14,173 nt of DNA from Dictyocoela muelleri (lineage: Eukaryota; Microsporidia). The notes beneath the pieces are model-generated. The model searched no databases. It was not told where the DNA came from and saw only the letters and a list, made by a program, of their open reading frames with translations. Below are positions 7,426-14,173 of this stretch, piece by piece. A program made the position numbers and the translations under genes. Every line of letters starts with the position of its first letter. Within the stretch, counting starts at the first letter, position 1. The stretch lies in NCBI GenBank assembly GCA_016256075.1, contig SDVU01000379.1, positions 1-14,173 of the forward strand, read 5' to 3'.

Positions 7426-8757
7426 ATGAAATCTTATAAAAATAAAAATGATAAAATATTACATGAAGGATTTATTCATAATTTTGATAAGAAATACAAT
7501 GATTATTTAAGTTTTCGGTGTAATAGGTGAGATTGGTATGGTAGACTCCGTATAAATAATGATATGACTGAAATACTAAAATTTAAAAATCATTATCATG
7601 AAAAAGAACATATGAGAATGACTAAACTAAAAATAAATGAAAAATTAAAAAATAGTACAATTAACACCAATAATGACTTTGGCACAGTTATGAGTAAACA
7701 ATTATAGAAATTAATGTAGATGAAAAGTCCTTTATTGAAAACGTTAATAATATGCGAGATTATTACACGAAACTAAAGTCAAAAAAACAATATCCCACTA
7801 AAGATGAAGAAAAAATATTTGATATATATAAATATACATTTGATAATAATATATTTTTGCGGGCATATAATTTACAAAATGAGAAAACAGATTTTATTTT
7901 GTTCGCATCGGATATAAATCCAAATCTATTAGCCAAATCAAAAGTTTGTATGTCAGATGGTACATTCTATAATCACCAAAAAATTTTAGCTAAATCTACA
8001 TAATATATTATCAAAGTTTCGGAAAAGTTATTCCAATTATTTACGCTTTAATGAAATCAAAAACGCATAAATCATATGAAATCGTGTTCTCTGAAATTAA
8101 AAAATTATAAAATTTGAACCAAAAATGTTAGTTATTAATTTCGAAATATCAGTATACAATGCATTCAAGAAAATCTTTCCAAATTGCGAATTAAAAAGCT
8201 GCAATTTTCATTTTAATCAGATAGTTGTCAGATATATGAATGAAAATAATATATTAGAAAAATATAAAAATGATGCTAATTTTAAAAAATATGTTAAATA
8301 TCTTCTATCACTATCTTTTATACCAGAATCTAATGTAATTGAAGATTTTAATAAAATTAAAAATACAAAAAGAGATGATAATGAATACAATTTGATAACT
8401 AATTTTTTTGAAAAGAACTTTTTAAATAATAATCTAAACATAAAAAAGATAAATTTTTGGTCTGCTTACCAACGTGTGATAAATGATTTGCCTACTACAA
8501 CTAATAGCAGTGAAGCTTATCATAAATATTTAAATTCTAAAGTTACACGGAAAAATACATCTTTATGTAAAGTTGTCGTTATTTTGAAAAAGGAAGAAAT
8601 GCTAACAAAATTGATTATACAAAATATTAAATCAGGGATTATAAGACCAAAGAAAAATGAAAATTACAGGAAAAATATCTGTTTAAATTACGAGCTTTAT
8701 GATGATTTAGAATTTTATGAAAATTTGGAACGTTTATTGGACATTTATATTAAATAA
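7426..8757 (+). pseudogene. MULE (Mutator-like) transposase with FLYWCH-like N-terminus, broken
   Basis: I take the start at ATG 7426 because the upstream open stretch from 7291 runs through the terminal repeat. A FLYWCH-like finger comes first: ILHEGFIHNFDKKY, then LSFRCNR, a stop, WYGRLRI and HYHEKEH. The MULE catalytic domain follows. MSDGTFYNH (near 7950) holds the first catalytic Asp. SFGKVIPIIYALMKSK lies in a shifted frame. VINFEISVYNAFKKIFPNCE (from about 8128) stands where the family has DFE, with Asn in place of the second Asp. LKSCNFHFNQ is the conserved C..H motif, and TTTNSSEAYHKYLNS is the C-terminal N..E.WH block. The last part, 8125-8757, is open for 210 codons. At least two stops and two frame changes are present. 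The family cuts and pastes DNA; this copy is inactive. Confidence 0.82.
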
Positions 8758-8824
8758 ATGATTTTAAGGTATTTTATACAATTTTTTAATCATTTTAGAA
8801 TTTATAATTAAAATATAAGTGTTA

Positions 8825-9090
8825 AAAATCACGGAAATAAAAACCGGAAAAACGCCGGATTTTTTTGAACACCATTTTTATTATAAAAAATGAAAATTTA
8901 AGATAAAAAACCATGAGAATATTTAGAACTAAAAAAATATTCTCATGATTTTCTTAAAAAATGAATATTTTTTTAGTTCTAAATATTCTCATGATTTTTT
9001 ATCTTATATTTTCATTTTTTATAATAAAAATGGTGTTCAAAAAAATCCGGCGTTTTTCCGGTTTTTATTTTCGTGATTTTTCCGGAAAAA
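8825..9090. mobile_element. MULE-end foldback element (118-bp arms, 20-bp spacer)
   Basis: Arms 8825-8942 and 8963-9080 (pairing continues to about 9086) are inverted copies with only a few mismatches. The outer 40 bp of each arm equals the MULE terminal repeat. The inner part starts GAACACCATTTTTATTAT and contains a nested hairpin around GAGAATATTT / AAATATTCTC. The unit could be a non-autonomous foldback derived from MULE ends that landed at, or forms, the right end of the MULE. The near-perfect pairing suggests recent origin or ongoing conversion between the arms. Confidence 0.75.
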
Positions 9091-9114
9091 CGCCTCCGAC
9101 GTTTTTCCGAGTTG

Positions 9115-9269
9115 CCGTTAAAATGACAAAGTCATTTTAACGGATGAGGGTTTTGTCATTTATTCATTAAAATGACAAAAAACATCGGATTTTTAATAAT
9201 AATACAGAAGGTATGGCCATCCAAGTGTAAACGGCGACACGAAAAAACGACAAAGTCGTTTTTTTCGGG
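9115..9269 (+). repeat. ~155-bp direct repeat flanking the MULE, right copy
   Basis: Counterpart of 7196-7349. The 13-bp-stem hairpin at 9115-9143 is identical in its stem and loop to that at 7196-7224. The second hairpin (core GACAAAGTC) lies at 9242-9264 and also forms the outer tip of the next foldback element. Confidence 0.8.
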
Positions 9270-9925
9270 TTTTTTGTCGTTTTTGCCGAAAAAACGACAA
9301 AATTTTTAATTATTAAAAAATAAGGTATCACGAGAACTTACATCGACCGCAGCGCGGTCTCAGTGCGAAAACTCACCACGAATTTTTATTGATAAAAAAA
9401 ATAGAAATATTTTTATTTTAACAAGAATATTCGATTCTAATGTTTTCTAGACACTATCTCTAAAAAATTTTTAAAATTATCAAATATCAAAATTTAAAAG
9501 TATAATAAAAAATTTTATATTGTTTTATATAGATATTTTAGACATCCTTTTTTCCTATAAAACGGTCTTAAAGTTTATATAAAAACATGTTCTCAAATAT
9601 GTATATATAACAATATAAAATTTTTTATTATATTTTCCCATTTCTATATTTGGTATTCCATAAAAATTTTTTAGAGATAGTGGTTATACAACGTTATAAT
9701 CGAATTTCTTGTTAAAAACAAGTTATTTATATGATTTTTATCAAGAAAAAATCGTAGTGAGTTACCGCGCTGCGCTCGGAGCGATTTCTCGCGCAGAGCT
9801 CGCGATGCGCTCAAGTAGTTTACGAGAACACACCCGAAGCGCGTTCTCGTGCTACCTTATTTTTAATAATTAAAATGTTTGTCATTTTTATGGTAAAAAC
9901 GACAAAGTCGTTTTTTCGGTTTGGG
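9240..9925. mobile_element. Foldback DNA element, ~690 bp, degenerate arms of ~300 bp
   Basis: The left arm (about 9240-9543) and right arm (about 9594-9925) pair in order. From the outside in, the blocks are CGACAAAGTCG tips, TTTTAATTATT..AAATAAGGTA.CACGAGAAC (9303-9336 against 9844-9875), AACTCAC.ACGA, AACAAGAA.ATTCGATT, CACTATCTCTAAAAAATTTT, and TATAATAAAAAATTTTATAT. The outer portions of both arms are GC-rich islands in AT-rich DNA: a perfect hairpin GACCGC-AGC-GCGGTC at 9345-9359, and a longer GCGC/CTCG-rich patch at about 9764-9858 in the right arm. The left arm lacks most of that patch, so the arms differ by an indel. No gene is inside. The element partly overlaps the direct repeat at 9115-9269. 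Confidence 0.72.
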
Positions 9926-9962
9926 GCTATGGATGTTGTAAACATGTAATATATATATAATA
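9926..9962 (+). mobile_element. Tail fragment of the tRNA-headed repeat, plus orientation
   Basis: CTATGGATGTTGTAAACATG followed by TAATATATATA matches the 3' end of copies B and C read on their sense strand. The rest of that copy is gone. The next 147 bases (9963-10109) are AT-rich. They end in a decayed form of the GACAAAGTC hairpin (10072-10104), and I see no gene in them. Confidence 0.5.
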
Positions 9963-10109
9963 ATGAAATACATTTTTGATATAATTAATGCTTCAATTTT
10001 GACAAAATTAAAAATGCTTATTTTTCTTATAAAACGATTTTGTTATTTTATCGGGAAAATATTTTGTTTTTTTTCCGTCAAAATGACTTTGGCATTAAAT
10101 CGGGATGCC

Positions 10110-10380
10110 ATTTTCCACTACTTTTTGCCGAGATGCGTCGCCGCACTCGTCCACACACTTAGTGTAGTTCTTTCTACTTCATTTTCATAATAGACAAATT
10201 CTTAATCAGCTATACCACACTGGAACAACTGTATATCAATACTAAATTTATTGACCGTTAAATGAAATCCCCTCATTATTTATTAAAGAGTGAATCCGGG
10301 GAATTCGAACTCCAATACTTAAATTTTACAATAAGAGTGTTAACCGCTGATCTATCTGGCCGTTAGAAATGATAATGAAT
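10110..10380 (-). mobile_element. tRNA-headed SINE-like repeat, copy E (head plus half body)
   Basis: On the minus strand: a head with box A TAGATCAGCGG and box B AGTTCGAATTCC near 10308-10353, then the junction ACTCTTTAATAAATAATGA, then the body to 10110. The distal half of the body and the tail are missing. The 160 bp at 10110-10269 differ from copy D (7032-7191) at only about seven positions by eye, far fewer than from copy B. The 5' leader TTCTAACGGCCAGA resembles that of the copy D head. Confidence 0.62.
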
Positions 10381-10564
10381 AAAATGCTTACATAGCCAAT
10401 GCCGAAATCACTAACCCTGTAAAGGAAAATTTATAATACTATAAATTCAATAATATTTTAACAGAAAATTCATCATTAGATGATATCTATTTAAATAGAG
10501 AAAACGCGGTATGAATCATTAGTAAATTTGAAGCCATTAAAATAAAATTATTTTTGCTTAACAC

Positions 10565-10792
10565 AATGTAACACCTCATATTATTGATGAATTAAGACAA
10601 ACAGAAAATTTCATTTTGAAAAAAAAGAATAATAACAATAAAAACACACATGATTTAAAAAAAACTAATAAAGAATATTTTATGATTAAAATTTTTGTTA
10701 AGTATTTTTCACACTTACTAATAATTCCACCCTCTAATAATTTCATTTTTTTTATGTTCCCAATTATGGAAAATATAGAGGGAACACTGTAG
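10565..10792 (+). other. Unexplained 75-codon open stretch, possible gene remnant
   Basis: The plus strand is open from 10565 to a TAG at 10790-10792. It reads mixed, protein-like sequence (TPHIIDELRQTENFILKKK, later SHLLIIPPSN and FMFPIMENIEGTL) without a good start codon. Upstream (10381-10564) a nearby frame contains ENSSLDDIYLNRENAV before a stop. The codons look less random than the surrounding AT-rich sequence, but I recognise no family. It ends where copy F begins. It could equally be chance. Confidence 0.25.
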
Positions 10793-11125
10793 TAGTAATA
10801 TACAGTTGCTCAAGTGTGGTATAGCTGATTAAGACTTGGTCTAATATGAAAAAAAGAAGCAGAAAAGTCTCTCTTAGGTGTGGGGAGGAGTGCGGCGACG
10901 CATCTCGGCAAAAATAGTGAAAAAAAAATTCATGAAAAAGTCAATTATTTACCTTTATCCTGCTGAGTCATTGAAAAAACGAAAATCACGTATGCAGCTG
11001 GGTTTAATGATTTCTTAGAAGGAATGACGTCTTATTAGAACACCAGGAACCAAAGGTCTAAAAACAGGTAGCAATGATTCTCCGGGTTGACAATTATGAA
11101 CATTGCCAGCATGTAATATTATGAC
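10793..11125 (+). mobile_element. tRNA-headed SINE-like repeat, copy F (headless, plus strand)
   Basis: The body starts at GTAATATACAGTTG and runs through GTGTGGTATAGCTGATTAAG, GAGTGCGGCGACGCATCTCG, GTATGCAGCTGG, ACCAGGAACCAAAGGTC and the tail CAGCATGTAATATTATG. The tRNA-like head is absent, so the copy is truncated at its 5' side, as retroposon copies often are. It is the only long copy in the plus orientation and lies downstream of, and convergent with, the low-complexity gene. Confidence 0.6.
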
Positions 11126-11179
11126 TGTACATTTAAATTATAATTTTATAAATAAAAACTGTAATTTATTCATTTTAAA

Positions 11180-11395
11180 TAAAAAAATAAATCAACTTTA
11201 ATGAATAAAAAAAAACTAAATCTGGTTCAATGAACAAAAAAAAATCCACTTTAATATATAAAAAAATATATCACTTTAATGAATAAAAAAAGTAATTCAA
11301 CTTTAATGAATAAAAAAAAATCAATTTTAATCTTAAAACCTTCATAAATCAAATTTAATGAATAATAAACCAAATCAACTTTAATAATTATCTCT
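11180..11395. repeat. Degenerate tandem repeat, ~26-28 bp unit
   Basis: About eight variants of TCAACTTTAATGAATAAAAA lie in a row between copy F and the stop codon of the minus-strand gene. They occupy its 3' untranslated region or the downstream intergenic space. Confidence 0.72.
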
Positions 11396-11402
11396 AAAGA
11401 AA

Positions 11403-14173
11403 TCAATGTGATTTTTTATTTTCCTTCTTATCTTCGTCTTCATAATATTCAATTAGATTTTTAACTTGCCCTTTTTTAATTTGAAAATATTCCTCAAAAA
11501 TAAAATCAGAATCGTTCATGTGCTGGGCTTTTAATTCTAAATCTAAATTTAAATCATCTTTTCTTTCAATTTTTCCAAGATCTAGGATTATCTTATTTTT
11601 ATGTTCACCTGTATTTTTAATATTATCAGATTTTTTATCCTTTTTATTGTTATCTTTGATAAATTTAATATTATGATTATTATTTCTCTTCTTACCATCC
11701 ACTTTAATATTTATATCTTTTATCGGATCTTTAAAATCTTCAAGATTTGGATCATCATAAAAACTATTCTTATTTAATTCTAATAGTATTTCAACAGTGC
11801 AGGGGTCCTGGTGATTTAAATCGGGCGGTGGTCGTCTATTAATATTAATTGAATCTTCATTTTTATCTTTATTTATTATTTTAATTTCTTCAGCGTCCTC
11901 TAACAAATAAATCGGATGGGGGGTATTAATATCATTTCTATATTTATCTTTAATTTCTTCTTTACGATTATCTTTAATTTCTTCATTATGGTTGCGTTTA
12001 ATAAAATCATCATTACGAGATTTTTTAATAAATTCTTGATAATATTTTTCATCAACCACCGAGGTCATTCTTAATTTATTGTTATTTGTTAAATCCTTTC
12101 TTTCTATTTCAGTTTTATAAATTTTTTCTTTTGTTTGAGTCATATCTTTATTATCACCAGTAATCGAATCATTTTTTAATTGAGAGTCGTATTTATTCTC
12201 AGTTGATTTGTAGTCATCGATTGTATTAGCATTCTTTTTATATAAGAAATAATTTTTCTCTTCATAAAAAATGTTCTCAATAGTTGAATTATCAATTTGA
12301 TCAATAGTTGAATTATCAATTTGATCAATAGTTGAATTATCAATTTGATCAATATTTGAATTATCAATTGAACAGGATTTTTTTGGTAATTTATATTTAG
12401 ATCTTATTTTTTCTGTTGTTGATCCTGAAAAAGAATCTCTTGATTTATCACTCAATATATCTGATGATTTAATACTCAATTTATCCGATGATTTATTCAA
12501 TGACTTATCTAATGATTTATCTGTTGATTTATCGCTTGGTTTATCGCTTGGTTTATCCGTTGATTTACCACACAACTTATCATTCAAATTATTACTCAAA
12601 ATATCTGTTGATTTATCCGTTAATTTATCTATCGATTCATTACTCAAATTATCAGTCAATTTATCTGATGATTTATTCAATGATTTATCTGATGATTTAT
12701 CTGATGATTTATTCAATGATTTATCCGATGATTTATCACTCAAATTATTCGTCAATTTATCCGATGATTTATCTGTTGATTTATCAGTTGATTTATCAGT
12801 CAATTTATCTGATGATTTATCTGATGATTTATCTGATGATTTATCTGATGATTTATCACTCAAATTATCAGTCAATTTATCTGTTGATTTATCCGATGAT
12901 TTATTCGTTGATTTATCATTCAAATTATCAGTCGATTTATCTGATGATTTATCCGATGATTTATTCGTTGATTTATCTGATGATTTATCATTCAAATTAT
13001 CAGTCAATTTATCTGATGATTTATCATTCAAATTATCAGTCAATTTATCTGATGATTTATTCGATGATTTATTGGATGATTTATCCGATGATTTAACTGA
13101 TAAATCATCAGATAAATTATCGCTCAACTTATCTGATAATTTATCTGATGATTTATCGGGGGATTTATCGGAGGATTTATATAGTGATTTACCTGATGAA
13201 ATATTATTCAAATTATCAGTCTGCTTATCTGATGATTTAACTGATGAAATATCATTTAAATTATCAGTCAAATTATCTGATGATTTACCAGATGAAATAT
13301 CATTTAAATTATCAGTCAACTTATCTGATGATTTACCAGATGAAATATCATTTAAATTATCAGTCAACTTATCGGATGCTTTATCTATTGATTTATCAGA
13401 TGGTGATTCACTTCTTTTTAATTCATTAATTGATAAATCGTTATTTAATTTATGAGAATTTGAATCATTAGAAGAACATGGAATGGTTATTGTTTGTATA
13501 TTTAAAAATTCATCGTAATTATTTAATTTATTTTTAAGTTCAAGATCTTTAAACTTAGCATTATTAAACTTACTATTATTAAACTTACTATTATTAAACT
13601 TACTATTATTAAACTTACTATTATTAAACATACTATTATTAAACTTACTATTATTAAACTTACTATTATTAATTACCATATTATTATTAACTTTATCTTG
13701 GTTAAATTCGTTCGTATTTCCCGAATTCGTTGTCATTATAATTGAATTCGACATTTCAATTATTTCTTCTAATTCGACTTCAATTGAAGATTTAGGTTTA
13801 TCAATATTCTCATTATTTGAAAATTCAACATTATCATCATTAATATTATTACTATCAATCTTTTCATCATTAATAAATTCAGCCATAAAATTTTTATTTC
13901 TATGAAGAACTTTATTTGATTTTCTATTATTAGAAAAATCTTTAATTAACTGTTTTTCTTCAGTTGATATTATATCATTTAATAATTTTAAAGATGATTC
14001 TGATAAAGAATATTCACTAATGATATTATTAGACTGTGATCTCTTATCTTTGATAAATTTATTTTCATCTTTAATAAATTTATTTTCATCTTTAATAAAT
14101 TTATTTTCATCATTTATTTTATCATTTTTTTTTTTTTTATTTTGATTTTCATTACAAACTGAATCTAAAGATT
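11403..14173 (-). CDS. Low-complexity Asn/Ser/Asp/Lys repeat protein, 5' end outside window
   Basis: The frame is open from the window edge to a TGA at 11403-11405: 922 codons without a stop. An ATG at 13886 would give 827 residues. However, the 95 codons before it stay open and carry three DENKFIK repeats, so the true start probably lies beyond 14173. Numbered from that Met, residues 73-112 are eight NNSKF units. Residues 161-482 are SDK(S/L)-type tetrapeptides, partly ordered into 16-residue units with LTDNLND. Residues 506-536 are four copies of an eight-residue unit (NSTIDQID). Residues 540-827 are charged and non-repetitive, with RRPPPDLNHQDPC, INTPHPIYLLEDAEEIK and an acidic/basic C-terminus. 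I see no signal peptide in the visible part, no clear membrane segment and no known domain. The protein is hydrophilic and probably disordered. Function unknown. It is unbroken, unlike everything around it, which suggests a real gene. Confidence 0.8.
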   Translation of the reverse strand, partial: SLDSVCNENQNKKKKNDKINDENKFIKDENKFIKDENKFIKDKRSQSNNIISEYSLSESSLKLLNDIISTEEKQLIKDFSNNRKSNKVLHRNKNFMAEFINDEKIDSNNINDDNVEFSNNENIDKPKSSIEVELEEIIEMSNSIIMTTNSGNTNEFNQDKVNNNMVINNSKFNNSKFNNSMFNNSKFNNSKFNNSKFNNSKFNNAKFKDLELKNKLNNYDEFLNIQTITIPCSSNDSNSHKLNNDLSINELKRSESPSDKSIDKASDKLTDNLNDISSGKSSDKLTDNLNDISSGKSSDNLTDNLNDISSVKSSDKQTDNLNNISSGKSLYKSSDKSPDKSSDKLSDKLSDNLSDDLSVKSSDKSSNKSSNKSSDKLTDNLNDKSSDKLTDNLNDKSSDKSTNKSSDKSSDKSTDNLNDKSTNKSSDKSTDKLTDNLSDKSSDKSSDKSSDKSSDKLTDKSTDKSTDKSSDKLTNNLSDKSSDKSLNKSSDKSSDKSLNKSSDKLTDNLSNESIDKLTDKSTDILSNNLNDKLCGKSTDKPSDKPSDKSTDKSLDKSLNKSSDKLSIKSSDILSDKSRDSFSGSTTEKIRSKYKLPKKSCSIDNSNIDQIDNSTIDQIDNSTIDQIDNSTIENIFYEEKNYFLYKKNANTIDDYKSTENKYDSQLKNDSITGDNKDMTQTKEKIYKTEIERKDLTNNNKLRMTSVVDEKYYQEFIKKSRNDDFIKRNHNEEIKDNRKEEIKDKYRNDINTPHPIYLLEDAEEIKIINKDKNEDSININRRPPPDLNHQDPCTVEILLELNKNSFYDDPNLEDFKDPIKDINIKVDGKKRNNNHNIKFIKDNNKKDKKSDNIKNTGEHKNKIILDLGKIERKDDLNLDLELKAQHMNDSDFIFEEYFQIKKGQVKNLIEYYEDEDKKENKKSH
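12280..12372 (-). repeat. 24-bp coding tandem repeat (four copies)
   Basis: Units of TTGATCAATAGTTGAATTATC-like sequence encode an eight-residue unit rich in Asn, Ser, Thr, Ile, Asp and Gln. The copies are nearly identical at the DNA level, indicating recent expansion. Confidence 0.9.
12441..13406 (-). repeat. 12-bp coding tandem repeat array (SDKS), with 48-bp higher-order units
   Basis: Variants of the 12-mer GATGATTTATCT fill almost 1 kb. Longer units recur within it, ending in TCAAATTATCAGTCAATTTA (protein LTDNLND). The change in unit quality along the array (SSGK/ISS types near 13200-13400, pure SDKS in the middle) points to separate expansion events. Confidence 0.92.
13552..13671 (-). 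repeat. 15-bp coding tandem repeat (NNSKF, eight copies)
   Basis: Eight units of TTATTAAACTTACTA occur, with one Met-for-Lys and one Ala-for-Ser variant. The DNA is otherwise almost identical between units. Confidence 0.93.
14020..14110 (-). repeat. 21-bp coding tandem repeat (DENKFIK, three copies)
   Basis: Three units of TTTATTTTCATC-TTTAATAAA-type sequence read DENKFIK in the frame of the low-complexity protein, upstream of the Met at 13886. They support translation of this segment. Confidence 0.85.

Noticed and set aside
8217-8441. Minus-strand 74-codon open stretch
   Set aside because: Shadow of the MULE transposase reading frame.
9963-10190. 75-codon open stretch
   Set aside because: It runs from AT-rich sequence into the body of repeat copy E, which is non-coding in its other copies.
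10965-11000. Possible hammerhead ribozyme core in the repeat body (CTGAGTCATTGA then CGAAA)
   Set aside because: The required CUGAUGA box is not present in any copy, and the stems do not form convincingly.
12488-13096. Plus-strand 202-codon open stretch (MIYLMIY-type repeats)
   Set aside because: It is the antisense of the 12-bp SDK array. The frame is open only because the 12-mer has no stop there, and the hydrophobic Tyr/Ile/Met repeat is a by-product.
13072-13455. Plus-strand 127-codon and 61-codon open stretches in the repeat array
   Set aside because: Antisense shadows of the same array. The minus frame is far longer and continues into non-repetitive sequence.
13552-13671. CRISPR-like array
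   Set aside because: The repeats are direct tandem units without unique spacers, and they are coding.
1-14173. LTR retrotransposon, retrovirus-like or Polinton-like sequence
   Set aside because: No reverse transcriptase, integrase, capsid or polymerase motif was found in any frame I could read. The repeated segments are explained by DNA transposons and the tRNA-headed family.

Overview
The window looks like transposon-rich DNA from a small, very AT-rich eukaryotic genome. The DNA is A/T-dominated throughout. The only long open reading frame is intronless and made of Asn/Lys/Asp/Ser-rich low-complexity repeats. Everything else I can read is decayed eukaryotic-type transposons (piggyBac, Merlin/IS1595-like, pogo/Tigger, Tc1, MULE with a FLYWCH-like N-terminus) and copies of a repeat with a tRNA-like head. 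This mix would fit a transposon-rich microsporidian (Hamiltosporidium- or Anncaliia-like), but that is inference. Another AT-rich protist or an invertebrate is not excluded. I see no rRNA, no intact tRNA gene, no CRISPR array and no bacterial operon.

Left part (1-4262): a broken piggyBac transposase on the minus strand (121-416 and 1864-2404) is split by a Merlin-type element (417-1863). That element is flanked by an 8-bp direct repeat, CCTAAGAG. Removing it and one repeat copy restores the piggyBac reading across the junction. A tRNA-headed repeat (copy A) cuts the piggyBac tail at 120. A pogo/Tigger element (2405-4260, TA target duplication) abuts its other side and carries a decayed transposase with all three catalytic Asp codons still readable.

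Middle part (4263-7191): a TA microsatellite, an N-terminal Tc1-like remnant, head-to-tail copies B and C of the tRNA-headed repeat, a 1.35-kb element with ~80-bp inverted ends and no recognisable gene (element X), then copy D.

Composite block (about 7192-10109): a MULE relic with inverted ends, a foldback element derived from the MULE ends, a 155-bp direct repeat on both sides of the MULE, and a second foldback element of about 690 bp with GC-rich arm segments. A hairpin with the core GAC-AAA-GTC recurs through the block. About 160 bp of copies D and E flank the whole block as near-identical direct repeats.

Right part (10110-14173): copy E, a short unexplained open stretch, copy F in the opposite orientation, a 26-28-bp tandem repeat, and the one apparently intact gene. 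This minus-strand low-complexity protein gene ends at 11403, and its frame stays open to the window edge, so its start lies outside. No pathway links these parts. The biology visible is repeated nesting of transposons next to a fast-evolving repeat-protein gene.
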